From Neptuniibacter halophilus (GTDB taxonomy: Bacteria > Pseudomonadota > Gammaproteobacteria > Pseudomonadales > Balneatricaceae): a DNA stretch of 64,000 nucleotides. Location: contig NZ_AP027292.1 in NCBI RefSeq assembly GCF_030295765.1, positions 1,364,001 through 1,428,000 of the forward strand. Reading direction: 5' to 3'. Position numbers and translations under genes: made by a program. The notes below the pieces were generated by a model. The model searched no databases, had not been told where the DNA came from, and saw only the letters and a program-made list of their open reading frames with translations. Each line of letters opens with the position of its first letter. The first letter of the stretch is position 1. Positions 16,382 to 26,267 of the stretch are shown here, in pieces.

Positions 16382-18961
16382 TTAACGGAAGGTAAACTCT
16401 CCCTGCTCCACATCCACCGCGATTTCGGTACCCGGTGGGTATTTACCCGCGAGAATTTCCTGCGCCAGCGGGTTCTCGATCCATTGCTGGATTGCCCGTT
16501 TCAGCGGCCGTGCGCCATAAACCGGCTCAAAGCCCACATCCACCAGCTTATCCATGGCGGTGCTGGTCAGCGTCAGGGTCAGGTCACGTTCCGCCAGGCG
16601 TTTCTGCAAACGCTGCAACTGAATGGAAGCGATACCCGCCACCTGAGATTTCTGCAGGCTGTGGAATACAACCACCTCATCGATTCGGTTGATTACCTCA
16701 GGCCGGAAGTGTGTGCCTACAGCCTCCATCACAGCGTTACGCATCAACTGGTAATCATCATCGTCGCTGAAGTTCTGAATCAGATCAGACCCCAGATTCG
16801 AAGTCATCACCACGATGGTATTGCGGAAATCCACAGTGCGACCCTGACCATCGGTCAGGCGACCATCTTCCAGAACCTGCAGCAAGATGTTGAACACATC
16901 CGGATGGGCCTTTTCGACCTCATCGAGGAGCAGTACTGAATAGGGTTTACGTCTGACCGCCTCGGTCAGATAGCCACCCTCTTCATATCCCACATACCCC
17001 GGAGGCGCACCGATCAGACGAGCCACGGAGTGTTTCTCCATAAACTCTGACATGTCGATCCGCACCATCGCCTCTTCTGTATCGAACAGGAAGCTGGCCA
17101 GCGCTTTACACAACTCAGTTTTACCGACACCGGTTGGCCCCAGAAACAGGAATGAGCCATTCGGCCGGTTAGGATCTGCCAGGCCGGCACGGGAACGACG
17201 GACTGCGTTGGATACCGCAACCACCGCTTCATCCTGACCGACCACCCGATCATGCAGCGCCGCTTCCATCCGCAGTAGTTTCTCCCGCTCACCTTCGAGC
17301 ATTTTGCTGACCGGAATACCGGTCCAGCGGGACACCACTTCGGCCACCTCCTCTTCGGAGACTTTGTTACGCAGCAGTTTGGTTTCCTGCTGGCCTGACT
17401 CTTCGGCTTCAGCGGCCGAAGCCAGTTGTTTTTCCAGTTCAGGAATACGGCCGTACTGCAGCTCCGACATCTTCTGCAGATCACCGGCACGGGTAAACTG
17501 CTCTAGTTCAATACGCGCCTGATCCAGTTCCTCTTTGATCTTCTGTGATCCCTGAAGGGCAACTTTTTCTGCCTTCCAGACCTCTTCCAGATCCGCAAAC
17601 TCTTTCTCTACCCGACCAATGGTCTCTTCCAGCTCCTGCAGGCGCTGTTTAGCCGCGGCGTCTTTCTCTTTTTTCAGCGCTTCCCGCTCCATCTTGAGCT
17701 GAATCAGACGGCGTTCCAGCCGATCCATATCCTCAGGCTTGGAATCCATTTCCATACGAATACGGGAAGCAGCTTCGTCGATCAGGTCGATCGCCTTATC
17801 CGGTAATTGCCGGTCAGTGATGTAGCGTTGTGAGAGTTTAGCGGCAGCGATGATCGCCGAATCGGTGATATCGACACCATGATGCACCTCATAGCGCTCT
17901 TTCAGACCACGCAGAATAGCAATTGTGGATTCCTCATCCGGCTCATCCACCAGCACTTTCTGGAAGCGACGTTCCAGCGCGGCATCTTTTTCCACATACT
18001 GACGATATTCATCCAGCGTGGTAGCGCCAACACAGTGCAGCTCACCCCGGGCCAGAGCCGGCTTGAGCATATTCCCCGCATCCATGGAGCCTTCACCTTT
18101 ACCCGCGCCCACCATGGTGTGCAGCTCGTCGATAAAGAGAATAATCTGCCCCTCCTGCTTGGAGAGTTCATTCAGAACCGCTTTCAGACGCTCCTCAAAT
18201 TCACCACGAAACTTGGCACCGGCAATTAATGCACCCATATCCAGTGACAGTACCTGCTTGCGCTTCAGGCCTTCGGGCACCTCGCCATTCACGATACGTT
18301 GCGCCAGACCTTCAACGATTGCGGTTTTACCCACGCCCGGCTCACCGATCAGCACCGGGTTATTTTTGGTACGGCGCTGCAGTACCTGAATGGTGCGGCG
18401 AATCTCATCATCACGACCGATGACCGGATCCAGCTTGCCCGCCTCAGCTCTTTCAGTCAGGTTGATACAGTACTTATCCAGTGCCTGCCGGTTCTCTTCC
18501 GCATTAGGGTCATTCACCGCCTCACCTCCGCGCGCCTGATTGATAACAGCTTCCAGACGTTGCGCTGTTACGCCTGCATCGCGCAGCAGCTTGCCCGCTT
18601 CAGATTTGTCATCGAGCAGCGCCAGTAACATCAGCTCACTGGCAATGTACTGATCGCCCCGTTGCTGTGCAATTTTGTCGGCTTTATTAAAGATCCGCGC
18701 CACATCCTGAGAGAGTCGGATCTCACCGTCAGGATCTGAAACCTGAGGCAGTTTTTGTAATGCCTGAGCCAGTTGGCTTTTCAGGCCGCTGATATTGGCG
18801 CCTGCCTGCATCAGCAACTGAGCGCAACTGCTCTGTTTCTGTTCCAGTAACGCACTGAGCAGATGAACCGGCTCGATGTAGTTGTGATCCATGCCAACAG
18901 CCAGAGACTGAGCCTCTGCCAGGGCTTCCTGTAGTTTGGATGTAAATTTATCCGGACGCAT
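16382..18961 (-). CDS. clpB: ClpB protein disaggregase
   Basis: An 859-residue Hsp100 ATPase that, with DnaK, extracts polypeptides from aggregates. Domain order: N-domain (1-145), NBD1 with Walker A GEPGVGKT, coiled-coil M-domain (about 400-520), NBD2 with GPTGVGKT, and C-terminal domain. No ClpP-binding loop is expected. ATG 18961 ([11 protein letters not shown]) with GGAGGT upstream is chosen over an eight-codon extension. A sigma-32-type promoter lies 90-119 bases upstream. Same place and direction as in P. aeruginosa. Confidence 0.97.
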   Translation of the reverse strand: MRPDKFTSKLQEALAEAQSLAVGMDHNYIEPVHLLSALLEQKQSSCAQLLMQAGANISGLKSQLAQALQKLPQVSDPDGEIRLSQDVARIFNKADKIAQQRGDQYIASELMLLALLDDKSEAGKLLRDAGVTAQRLEAVINQARGGEAVNDPNAEENRQALDKYCINLTERAEAGKLDPVIGRDDEIRRTIQVLQRRTKNNPVLIGEPGVGKTAIVEGLAQRIVNGEVPEGLKRKQVLSLDMGALIAGAKFRGEFEERLKAVLNELSKQEGQIILFIDELHTMVGAGKGEGSMDAGNMLKPALARGELHCVGATTLDEYRQYVEKDAALERRFQKVLVDEPDEESTIAILRGLKERYEVHHGVDITDSAIIAAAKLSQRYITDRQLPDKAIDLIDEAASRIRMEMDSKPEDMDRLERRLIQLKMEREALKKEKDAAAKQRLQELEETIGRVEKEFADLEEVWKAEKVALQGSQKIKEELDQARIELEQFTRAGDLQKMSELQYGRIPELEKQLASAAEAEESGQQETKLLRNKVSEEEVAEVVSRWTGIPVSKMLEGEREKLLRMEAALHDRVVGQDEAVVAVSNAVRRSRAGLADPNRPNGSFLFLGPTGVGKTELCKALASFLFDTEEAMVRIDMSEFMEKHSVARLIGAPPGYVGYEEGGYLTEAVRRKPYSVLLLDEVEKAHPDVFNILLQVLEDGRLTDGQGRTVDFRNTIVVMTSNLGSDLIQNFSDDDDYQLMRNAVMEAVGTHFRPEVINRIDEVVVFHSLQKSQVAGIASIQLQRLQKRLAERDLTLTLTSTAMDKLVDVGFEPVYGARPLKRAIQQWIENPLAQEILAGKYPPGTEIAVDVEQGEFTFR

Positions 18962-19050
18962 ATGACCTCCACAGATTGCGCTCACTTACCCGCCCTTAAA
19001 TTGCCCTGAAGGCGGTCGGCGGGATTCGCTGATTTCGCGATATAACAGAG

Positions 19051-19080
19051 GTATGGGGGTAACTATCGGCGGCTTCAAGT
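19051..19080 (-). promoter_or_regulatory. sigma-32 (heat-shock) promoter of clpB
   Basis: Minus strand: -35 ACTTGAAG, about 14-base spacer, -10 CCCCATAC. Both halves match the RpoH consensus (CTTGAA / CCCCATnT). Confidence 0.85.
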
Positions 19081-19116
19081 CCAGCCCGATAAAAATTAGC
19101 AAGATCTGATATAAAT

Positions 19117-19143
19117 CAAAAAAGCCGGGATATACCCGGCTGT
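19117..19143 (-). terminator. terminator after the roadblock gene
   Basis: Minus strand: AGCCGGG-tatat-CCCGGCT followed by TTTTTT, 18 bases after the roadblock stop and upstream of the clpB promoter. Separates the GTPase cassette from clpB. Confidence 0.85.
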
Positions 19144-19160
19144 GCATTAAACGTAGCCCA

Positions 19161-19511
19161 TCAGGCCAGCATCTGGTCGACTTCCTGTTTCCGAAACTCT
19201 TTTAACAGTTCATGCACATGGCCACGTACCAGCATGACATTGGCATCTTTTGCTGAGAGGCAGATCAATACGACGCCCGGTTTCAGCACAAAGCCGCTGA
19301 GGCGTTTTTCACCAATCTCCAGATGAGCTTCATTATGCTTCGCTTTCAGCTTGGCCACATTGAGAAAAACATAACTGAACGCCTGCTTGGCAATAATTTC
19401 ATGGTTACGCAGTTCGGCCGGAAAGGAAGTCGCAGCAACCTCTTTCCCTTTCAGAATACAACTGCACTCAATCGTGCCCGGTTTGTCTACTTCAGCCAAC
19501 AGTTCAATCAT
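19161..19511 (-). CDS. roadblock/LC7 (MglB-like) domain protein
   Basis: 116 residues, essentially one roadblock/LC7 domain: first strands PGTIECSCILKGKEVAAT, a long central helix, then the strand pair LKPGVVLICLSAKDANVMLV and a last helix. In MglA/MglB pairs the roadblock dimer acts as GTPase-activating partner. The frame opens at 19523, but the second Met (19511) gives an ATGA overlap with the GTPase stop and has GGAG 6 bases upstream, so I use it. Coupled translation with the GTPase implies a complex. Family call is by fold pattern; biological role unknown. Confidence 0.7.
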   Translation of the reverse strand: MIELLAEVDKPGTIECSCILKGKEVAATSFPAELRNHEIIAKQAFSYVFLNVAKLKAKHNEAHLEIGEKRLSGFVLKPGVVLICLSAKDANVMLVRGHVHELLKEFRKQEVDQMLA

Positions 19512-20470
19512 TTGCGGCTCCATTGCAGAAGGTCTGAGGCCTGCTCTTTGACCACTTTGATACTCAGATCTTTGTCAGATACCAAACCTAACGCCTGCTC
19601 TTTTTCAACGAATACAGACAACGTCTCCTGCTGCGGCCCACAGAGCACCAGATCATCAATGTGCCCGAGGAAACCGGCTTTTTTCTCCAGCGCAGCCACC
19701 AGATTAACCATCGACTTCAGCAGGTCACGGCTCTCTTTATGCTGAACATTAGAGCTGATCACCTGACGATCTTCTCCCAGATGCATAGCGCCATTGATAC
19801 CCCGGGTATTCAGTGCCGCATCCAGCAGAGAGATCTCCTCGCTCTGGGCTTTGGCTGCCCCTTCGGCCTCGGCTTCAGCGCCCGGCATTGTGCTGTTCAC
19901 TTCCAGACGCTGTTTCAGCTCAGGCCAGTTGATATTTTTCTCGCGTGCGCCGACCAGTTCCTTCACCACTTTCAGCACTGAGGAAGGATCTCGGGCATCA
20001 ATAAAGATCACCGTGGTAAACAAGCCCATGGTTTTGAGCTCATTCATATAATAATCGTAATCGGGGTTCGCCTGTTCATCAGCATGGGTGACGGCGATAA
20101 TCAGCCGGCGCCGCACAATGAAGTCACGAAACTCTTCCACGTAGAAACGGATATCCTTGAACGGATCGTTTCGGGTGTTATCCACCAGCAGCACCAATCC
20201 CTCGGCATCATGTACCAGATCGCTCATCATCAACTGCCACATGAATTTGAAGCGCTCCTGTCCGGGCGTTCCATACAGGTGCAGGCGGGCACTATCGGAA
20301 AGATCGAGTACGCCATAATCCATGGCGATGGTGGTTTTTTGCTTTCGCCGGATCGCTGAGTCGCTGACATTCGCGTCAGTATCCACGGTTTCGATATCGC
20401 TTAACGAGCGGATCGCGGTGGTTTTCCCTGAGCAAACTGAGCCTGTGAACAGTACTTTATATTCTGTCAT
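19508..20470 (-). CDS. MglA-like small GTPase fused to a C-terminal roadblock domain
   Basis: 320 residues. Residues 1-185 are a Ras/Arf/MglA-like GTPase: P-loop GSVCSGKT (10-17), switch I KTTIAMDYG (45-53), switch II GTPGQERF (67-74), and THAD (128-131) at the NKxD position. An Ala/Glu-rich linker (about 192-212) leads to a second domain (213-320) with roadblock/LC7 pattern (NTRGINGAMHLGEDRQVISS...LVLCGPQQETLSVFVEK). It thus carries a partner-like domain in cis in addition to the separate roadblock protein coupled downstream. Related modules: MglA/MglB polarity switch and the conservon GTPases of actinomycetes. What it controls here is not evident. Confidence 0.8.
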   Translation of the reverse strand: MTEYKVLFTGSVCSGKTTAIRSLSDIETVDTDANVSDSAIRRKQKTTIAMDYGVLDLSDSARLHLYGTPGQERFKFMWQLMMSDLVHDAEGLVLLVDNTRNDPFKDIRFYVEEFRDFIVRRRLIIAVTHADEQANPDYDYYMNELKTMGLFTTVIFIDARDPSSVLKVVKELVGAREKNINWPELKQRLEVNSTMPGAEAEAEGAAKAQSEEISLLDAALNTRGINGAMHLGEDRQVISSNVQHKESRDLLKSMVNLVAALEKKAGFLGHIDDLVLCGPQQETLSVFVEKEQALGLVSDKDLSIKVVKEQASDLLQWSRK

Positions 20471-20704
20471 CCTGAATCCCTCACTGCTGCACAGAACCCC
20501 CCATGCAGCAATGAACCTTAGAGCACCAAAAGGGCCTGTTACCTGTGTCTCATAAGCGCATCAGCGCTTAACCGGGAATGCGGGGCATCAATGTTGAGGT
20601 TAAATAATTTTTAGCCTAATTGGCAAAAGTTTCAACCTGATTATCCTCAGCCCGGCACCACATATAAGGCGATAAGGTCATAGAATTCAAGTAATTGAGG
20701 CCTG

Positions 20705-21343
20705 TCAGGCAATTACAAAATCAAAATATTGATCCGGGCAGGGTTCATCCTGAAGGGTAAAATGCCACCACTCCTGCTGGAAAGGCACAAAACCATGCAA
20801 CTGCATAACCGACTGCAACAGCATCCGATTGGCCCGTGCCTGTGGGGAGACGGCCTGACTGTCGAACCAGGAAGCTTCGCCAAAGAAATCAAATTCAGTG
20901 CCCATAGCCAGCTCTTCAGCGTTCGCCAGATCGACCAGCGTCAGGTCAACCGTACTGCCCCGGGTATGACTGGAATGCCGAATAAGATAGCCCCGCGCAA
21001 ACAGGTCCGGGCGCTCCAGAGCAGGAAAGAAACGCTTCCGGGTCGGGGTATCTCCCGTTTCCGCGCACCAGGCGATGAAATGATCCACCGCCCGCTGCGG
21101 ACGGTAGGCATCGAATACTTTCAAACCCAGCCCAAAGCCCTTCAGTTCGTGCTGAACCCGTTGCAGCGCCAGTGCCGCCGGCTTAGTGAGCAGGCAGCGC
21201 TCTGCTTCGTATCCGTTGATCCGGCTACCGACAAAGTTATCACCGGTATAGTATTTCAGATCGATCAGAATACCCGGTTCCAACTGCTGCAGGTCGACAA
21301 ACAGTTCCGGCTGATGGCCCGGACACCCCGAATCCCGCTTCAT
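20705..21343 (-). CDS. ddpX: D-alanyl-D-alanine dipeptidase (VanX/DdpX family)
   Basis: 212 residues with the M15D zinc-peptidase set: DAYRPQRAVDHF, the zinc motif SSHTRGSTVDLTLVD (SxHxxGxxxD), and EWWHF with catalytic Glu and zinc His. It hydrolyses D-Ala-D-Ala. No signal peptide, so it acts in the cytoplasm. The ATG overlaps the pgeF stop (ATGA), so it is translated together with a peptidoglycan-precursor editing enzyme. There is no vanA/vanH nearby, so vancomycin resistance is not implied; precursor recycling or stationary-phase use of D-Ala is more likely. Confidence 0.9.
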   Translation of the reverse strand: MKRDSGCPGHQPELFVDLQQLEPGILIDLKYYTGDNFVGSRINGYEAERCLLTKPAALALQRVQHELKGFGLGLKVFDAYRPQRAVDHFIAWCAETGDTPTRKRFFPALERPDLFARGYLIRHSSHTRGSTVDLTLVDLANAEELAMGTEFDFFGEASWFDSQAVSPQARANRMLLQSVMQLHGFVPFQQEWWHFTLQDEPCPDQYFDFVIA

Positions 21344-22074
21344 GGCTTATCAATCCAGATCAGGCTGGCGAGCCGGCCGGTTTGCCCGTCCCGCCGGTAC
21401 GAATAAAAACGCGCTTTGTCGGTATAGGTACAGAGACCGCAGTGGCTGATCTGTTCCACCCCCGCTGAACGCAGGCGTAGCTCGGCCAGTCGGTAGATAT
21501 CTGCCAGATATTTGCCACTTTCAGTTGCGGGTTCAAAGGCCGCTTCCGATTCCGGCAAACGGGCCATAAACTGTTGTCTCACCTCTGCGCCTACTTCGAA
21601 GGCCTCGGGACCGATAGCCGGCCCCAACCACACAAGCACCTCCTGCGGATCAGCAAACCGGGCCAGGGTACTTTCCAGCACACCCTCAGCCAGACCACGC
21701 CAACCAGCATGCGCCAGTGCCACCTGTTTCCCGGCGGTATCGGTAAAGAATACCGGCAGGCAATCTGCCGTCATGATCACACAGGCCAGACCGGGCTGAT
21801 CCGTCCAGCAGGCATCAGCCTGTCGAATCTGCCCATCCGCCTGCGCCTCAACAACCTCAACGCCATGCACCTGAGTCAACCACTGGGCGGGTTTCTGCAA
21901 TCCCAGCTCATCCATTAATTGACGACGGTTTTGCGCTACAGCGGCCGGGGAATCCCCCACATGATCGCCCAGATTGAAGCTGTTAAAGGCACCCTCACTG
22001 GCGCCTCCCTGCCGAATGGTCGTTACGGCCCGGATATGTGAAGGGGCTTGCCAGTCGGCAGTTATCAGTTCCAT
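21340..22074 (-). CDS. pgeF: peptidoglycan editing factor PgeF (YfiH/LACC1 family)
   Basis: 244 residues. Family motifs: THVHG-like opening QVHGVEVVEA, the zinc ligands in TADCLPVFF and AHAGWRG, and SHCGLCTYTD with RRDGQTGR near the end. PgeF keeps L-Ser out of peptidoglycan precursors in E. coli; LACC1 relatives act on purine nucleosides. It is the middle gene of a tightly coupled rluD-pgeF-ddpX set: its start overlaps the rluD stop (TGATG) and its stop overlaps the ddpX start (ATGA). Confidence 0.93.
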   Translation of the reverse strand: MELITADWQAPSHIRAVTTIRQGGASEGAFNSFNLGDHVGDSPAAVAQNRRQLMDELGLQKPAQWLTQVHGVEVVEAQADGQIRQADACWTDQPGLACVIMTADCLPVFFTDTAGKQVALAHAGWRGLAEGVLESTLARFADPQEVLVWLGPAIGPEAFEVGAEVRQQFMARLPESEAAFEPATESGKYLADIYRLAELRLRSAGVEQISHCGLCTYTDKARFYSYRRDGQTGRLASLIWIDKP

Positions 22075-23042
22075 CAGTCCCTGAACTCCTGCTGTTCGGC
22101 ATCCCTTTGCAGCACATCCAACAGATGCTGGAAATCCGCTGGCAAATCAACCTCCCAGGAGACCAGCTCACCGGAATCCGGGTGCCAGAGTTCCAGCTTT
22201 TTCGCATGCAATGCCTGGCGTTTGAACTGGCGCAGTGTCTCGATCATCTCATCTGAACACCCTTTAGGCAGACGGAAACGCCCACCGTAGAGCTGATCAC
22301 CCACCAGCGGGTAATTGATATGCGCCATATGCACACGAATCTGATGGGTTCGGCCAGTCTCCAGCTTTAACCGGATATGGGTATGAGCACGCAGCTTTTT
22401 CAACACCCGATAGTGGGTTACCGCTTCCTTACCTACACCCACCACGGCCATCTTCTGGCGGTTTTTGCTGTGCCGGGCCATCGGCTCATCGACACTGCCG
22501 CCGCCGGTCATTACGCCATGAACAATCGCTTCGTACTCGCGCCCCATGGAACGTTCCTGCAACTGGGTCACCAGTTCGGTCTGGGCCGCAATGGTTTTTG
22601 CCACAACCATCAGGCCGGTGGTATCCATATCGAGCCGGTGAACGATACCTGCCCGCGGAACCTGAGCGATCTCAGGACAGTGGTGCAGCAGGGCATTGAG
22701 CAAAGTACCACTGCGATGACCTACCGCCGGATGCACTACCAGCCCGGCCGGTTTGTTAATAACCAGGATATGTTCATCTTCGTAGACAATATCCAGCGGT
22801 ATGGCTTCTGGCTGATGATCTTCGATCATCTCCAGCTCAGCATCGATAACGACGTTTTCTCCGCCCATCAGTTTATCGCGCGGCCGTTTAACCTCGCCAT
22901 TCACGGTAAGGGAGCCATCTTTAATCCAGCCCTGCAGCCGGGAACGGGAATAATCAGGGAATAACTGCGCGACAGCCTGATCCAGTCGTTTCCCGACCAG
23001 CTCATCTCCTACCCGCGCTTCCAGTTGTATTTGGTCAGACAT
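22074..23042 (-). CDS. rluD: 23S rRNA pseudouridine synthase RluD
   Basis: 322 residues: N-terminal S4 RNA-binding domain (RLDQAVAQLFPDYSRSRLQGWIKDG) and an RsuA/RluA catalytic domain with the HRLDMDTTG motif, whose Asp attacks uridine. RluD modifies U1911/1915/1917 of 23S rRNA. It is divergent from bamD as in many gammaproteobacteria. Confidence 0.96.
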   Translation of the reverse strand: MSDQIQLEARVGDELVGKRLDQAVAQLFPDYSRSRLQGWIKDGSLTVNGEVKRPRDKLMGGENVVIDAELEMIEDHQPEAIPLDIVYEDEHILVINKPAGLVVHPAVGHRSGTLLNALLHHCPEIAQVPRAGIVHRLDMDTTGLMVVAKTIAAQTELVTQLQERSMGREYEAIVHGVMTGGGSVDEPMARHSKNRQKMAVVGVGKEAVTHYRVLKKLRAHTHIRLKLETGRTHQIRVHMAHINYPLVGDQLYGGRFRLPKGCSDEMIETLRQFKRQALHAKKLELWHPDSGELVSWEVDLPADFQHLLDVLQRDAEQQEFRD

Positions 23043-23191
23043 TGAAACCTGTCAGAACTTCTAAATTGATAGGTCCGGGTCTGTTAACAGGCCCTATCAG
23101 TTGTGTTTAAATAGGCCGTTGAATTGCATTTGGCCTCGCTCCGCCCAGTATAACTGTTCGCGGAAGAGACTACACCGGGATTAATATAAAG

Positions 23192-24133
23192 ATGCGTATA
23201 ACCAAACCCCTTATCATCGCTCTGTTCTGCCTTATGACCACGGCTTGTTCCTGGTTCGAGGACATCCAGGAATATCCGGATGTGCCTGAACAGCAGCTCT
23301 ATCAGGAAGCGATGACTGCCATGGAAGAAGGCGCCCTAGAGGTTGCGATCGAAAAACTGCAATTACTGGAAGCACGATATCCGTTTGGCCGCTATTCCGA
23401 ACAGGCCCAGCTGGAGCTGATATACGCCTACTTTAAAAACTATGAGCCTGAAGCGGCCCGTGCCGCTGCTGACCGGTTTATCCGCCTGCACCCAAATCAC
23501 GAGAATATCGACTACGCCTACTACCTGAAAGGCCTGACTGCGTTCGAACAGGATATCTCCTGGATCACCCAGTACCTGCCGGTAGATGAAACCCAACGCG
23601 ACCCGGGTGCAGCCCTCGACTCATTCGACAGCTTTGCCACTCTGGTTGAGCGCTACCCGGAAAGCCAGTATGCGCCGGACTCTCAGCAGCGTATGGTTTA
23701 CCTGAAAAACCGCCTCGCTGCTTACGAAGTCCATGTAGCACGTTACTACATCAAACGTGAGGCCTTCGTCGCGGCTGCTAACCGTGGCCGCTACGTTATA
23801 GAAAACATGCAGGAAACACCGGCCGTACCGGATGCGCTGGCAGTGATGATCGAAGCCTATACCCTGCTGGGAATGCAGGATCTGGCAGCCGATACCCGTT
23901 CAGTACTGCAGCAGAACTACCCGGACTATGTCTACACCCCGGTTTATCGCGGCGAGAAAACCCTGTTTGATGCAGCGACCTTTGACATGTTCAGCGACAA
24001 TAAAGAGCCTCCCGTCCTGACACCGGTGCGCATGAGCCAGCATGAACCCGAGCCGGAACGCTCAGTGTTCAGCAAAGTCACCTTCGGCGTATTTGATGAC
24101 GACGAAGACGCGGAAGCAACAACACAAGAATAA
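23192..24133 (+). CDS. bamD: outer-membrane assembly lipoprotein BamD
   Basis: 313 residues, lipobox MTTAC (Cys19), five TPR-like repeats (from [21 protein letters not shown]). BamD is the essential lipoprotein that regulates BamA in beta-barrel insertion. It has an acidic C-terminal tail of about 65 residues beyond the E. coli length (about 245), as in pseudomonads. Own terminator follows. Confidence 0.95.
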   Translation: MRITKPLIIALFCLMTTACSWFEDIQEYPDVPEQQLYQEAMTAMEEGALEVAIEKLQLLEARYPFGRYSEQAQLELIYAYFKNYEPEAARAAADRFIRLHPNHENIDYAYYLKGLTAFEQDISWITQYLPVDETQRDPGAALDSFDSFATLVERYPESQYAPDSQQRMVYLKNRLAAYEVHVARYYIKREAFVAAANRGRYVIENMQETPAVPDALAVMIEAYTLLGMQDLAADTRSVLQQNYPDYVYTPVYRGEKTLFDAATFDMFSDNKEPPVLTPVRMSQHEPEPERSVFSKVTFGVFDDDEDAEATTQE

Positions 24134-24136
24134 GAT

Positions 24137-24160
24137 AAAGGCACCTGCGGGTGCCTTTTT
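24137..24160 (+). terminator. terminator after bamD
   Basis: AAAGGCACC-tgc-GGGTGCCTTTTT directly after the stop. Confidence 0.9.
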
Positions 24161-24233
24161 CAATCGGCCATCATGGCCAGCGAACCAACGACAAACCGGA
24201 GCCATCCGGTAAAGCACTACAGAGAGAGAGATA

Positions 24234-25067
24234 ATGCAGGCTGCAGCGATTATTAAAGAGATGCGAGTCCTCCCCGAAATCGAACCGGCAGAAGAGATCC
24301 GGCGCCGGGTTAGTTTTATCAAGCAGCAACTCAAAACCTCCGGACTGAAAACTCTGGTTCTGGGCATCAGCGGTGGCGTTGACTCTTCCACCTGCGGCCG
24401 TCTTGCACAACTGGCTGTTGACGAGCTGAACGCCGAAACCGCTGGCAATGACTACCGCTTTATCGCCATGCGCCTGCCTTTTGGTATACAGCAGGACGAA
24501 GAGGATGCGCAGACGGCTCTGGATTTTATCCGGCCAACGGAGCGCCTTACCGTTAATGTTAAACCCGGCGTCGACGGTATCCACTCTGAAGTTCTCAGCT
24601 CACTGCAACAGGCCGGTATCAGTTCAGCAAACGAAGCTGCTGTAGACTTTGCCAAAGGTAATGTAAAAGCCCGGGCACGCATGGTTGCACAGTATGAAGT
24701 GGCCGGTATTTTAGGTGCATTAGTACTGGGCACCGACCACTCCGCGGAAAACATCACCGGCTTCTACACGAAATGGGGAGACGGCGCCTGTGACCTTGCG
24801 CCACTGTTTGGCCTGAGCAAACGCCAGGTGAGACTGCTGGCGAAAACGCTGGGCGCTCCGGAACTGCTGGTTGGCAAAACCCCGACCGCTGACCTTGAAT
24901 GCCTGACACCCCAGAAAGCAGACGAACACGCACTGGGGCTGACCTACGATCAGATAGACGATTTTCTGGAAGGGAAGCCGGTCAGCGATGAGGTGCGGGA
25001 ACGTATCATCGCCATCTATCGGGGAACCGTTCACAAACGTGCTCCGATTCCCACCATATACGACTGA
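24234..25067 (+). CDS. nadE: ammonia-dependent NAD+ synthetase
   Basis: 277 residues, single synthetase domain of the short NadE type (no glutaminase domain). ATP-binding P-loop SGGVDSS (about residue 44) of the N-type PP-ATPases, and the [27 protein letters not shown] stretch with the NaAD/ammonia site. Makes NAD from NaAD, ATP and ammonia. GAGAGAGA precedes the ATG. It occupies the position between bamD and thiO where pilS-pilR lie in P. aeruginosa. Confidence 0.95.
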   Translation: MQAAAIIKEMRVLPEIEPAEEIRRRVSFIKQQLKTSGLKTLVLGISGGVDSSTCGRLAQLAVDELNAETAGNDYRFIAMRLPFGIQQDEEDAQTALDFIRPTERLTVNVKPGVDGIHSEVLSSLQQAGISSANEAAVDFAKGNVKARARMVAQYEVAGILGALVLGTDHSAENITGFYTKWGDGACDLAPLFGLSKRQVRLLAKTLGAPELLVGKTPTADLECLTPQKADEHALGLTYDQIDDFLEGKPVSDEVRERIIAIYRGTVHKRAPIPTIYD

Positions 25068-25094
25068 AGCTACCTGAGACGCCGGTAATGACCG

Positions 25095-26180
25095 CTAGCG
25101 ATCCATTCGATAGGGGTCAGCCGGAATAATCGGCTCACGTTGCATGAGTATATCTGCCAGCAACCGGGTTGAGGCCGGCGCCAGTACAAGGCCATTGCGG
25201 AACTGACCGGCATTGATATACAGGTTTTCAAATCCGCTGACCTGACCGATATAAGGAATACCCTGCGGTGACCCCGGGCGTAAACCGGACCAGTGGTGCT
25301 CAACCGGATAATCGGCCAGCGCAGGGGCTATATCCAGCGCTGTCTCGTACAGGGATTTTGCCGCCTCTTCTGTGGTACGCTTTTTAAAGCCGATGCGCTC
25401 CAGTGTACTGCCCACCAGAATACGGCCATCGTTCCGGGGGATCAGGTAGCGCCCACCTTTAAGGACAACCCGGTTCACTAATCCCGGCTCCGCCTTAAAC
25501 AACATCATCTGCCCATGTACCGGCTCGACCGGCAACGCTCTGCCCAGCAAACTCAGTAATTCAGCACTCCAGGCTCCGGCAGCGATTATGACCTGCTCAC
25601 CCCTGACCAGACCTGATGCGGTTTTTACGGCACTTATCCTGCCATTCTGCTGTTCAAAACCCTGCACCTCCTGATGCTCGAGTAGCGACACGTTCTCCAG
25701 CCGCAACAGACTTTCTCGTAATGCCCGGCCAAGGCGAGGGTTACGGATGCTGCAGACCTCGGGCATCCACAGACCTTCTTCAAGACCCGGGGTGAGAGCA
25801 GGCTCTTTCTGATAGATAAAATCGGCACTGACCCGACGCAGCGGGCGATGGTAACGCTGTGCCCAGTCAAGGGCATCCGTCTGGTCTTCAACCGCGACCA
25901 TCAGCATTCCCTTTTGCCGGAGTTCAGGGTCACAGCCCGTCTCTTCCAGCAGATCCTGCGCCAGATGCACGTAGCTGCTCTGCGACCAGGTAGCCAGTTG
26001 AGTCACAGCCTCCGGGTAGCGCCATGGGTAGAGGGGGGATACGATACCACCGCCCGCCCAGGAAGATTCCTGCGCACAGGCTTTGCGGTCGATCAGGGTA
26101 ATGCTTGCCCCCTCCTGAGCCAGCTCCCGCGCCAGCATCATGCCAATTACACCACCACCCACAATCAGAAAATCAGACAT
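25095..26180 (-). CDS. thiO: FAD-dependent glycine oxidase ThiO-type
   Basis: 361 residues of the DAO family. N-terminal Rossmann FAD site GGGVIGMMLARELAQEG, then DRKACAQESSWAGGG with the conserved flavin contacts, and the C-terminal GLRPGSPQGIPYIG / FRNGLVLAP motifs. ThiO oxidises glycine to iminoacetate/glyoxylate for thiazole synthesis, but no thi genes are near; a general D-amino-acid oxidase role is the alternative. I choose Met 26180 over the open frame from 26195, which lacks a ribosome site. Same neighbour of the fimT end of the pilin cluster as in P. aeruginosa. Confidence 0.88.
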   Translation of the reverse strand: MSDFLIVGGGVIGMMLARELAQEGASITLIDRKACAQESSWAGGGIVSPLYPWRYPEAVTQLATWSQSSYVHLAQDLLEETGCDPELRQKGMLMVAVEDQTDALDWAQRYHRPLRRVSADFIYQKEPALTPGLEEGLWMPEVCSIRNPRLGRALRESLLRLENVSLLEHQEVQGFEQQNGRISAVKTASGLVRGEQVIIAAGAWSAELLSLLGRALPVEPVHGQMMLFKAEPGLVNRVVLKGGRYLIPRNDGRILVGSTLERIGFKKRTTEEAAKSLYETALDIAPALADYPVEHHWSGLRPGSPQGIPYIGQVSGFENLYINAGQFRNGLVLAPASTRLLADILMQREPIIPADPYRMDR

Positions 26181-26267
26181 CTCACACCCAGTCATCGCTA
26201 AAACCAGCAGCTATTGTGCAGGGAGACCGGGCATCTTTCCATTGATATCGATTAGGGCTGATGCGAT

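Noticed and set aside
20705-21343. Vancomycin-resistance gene vanX
   Set aside because: The protein is in the VanX/DdpX family, but no vanA/vanH/vanRS genes are present, the organism is Gram-negative, and the gene is coupled to pgeF.
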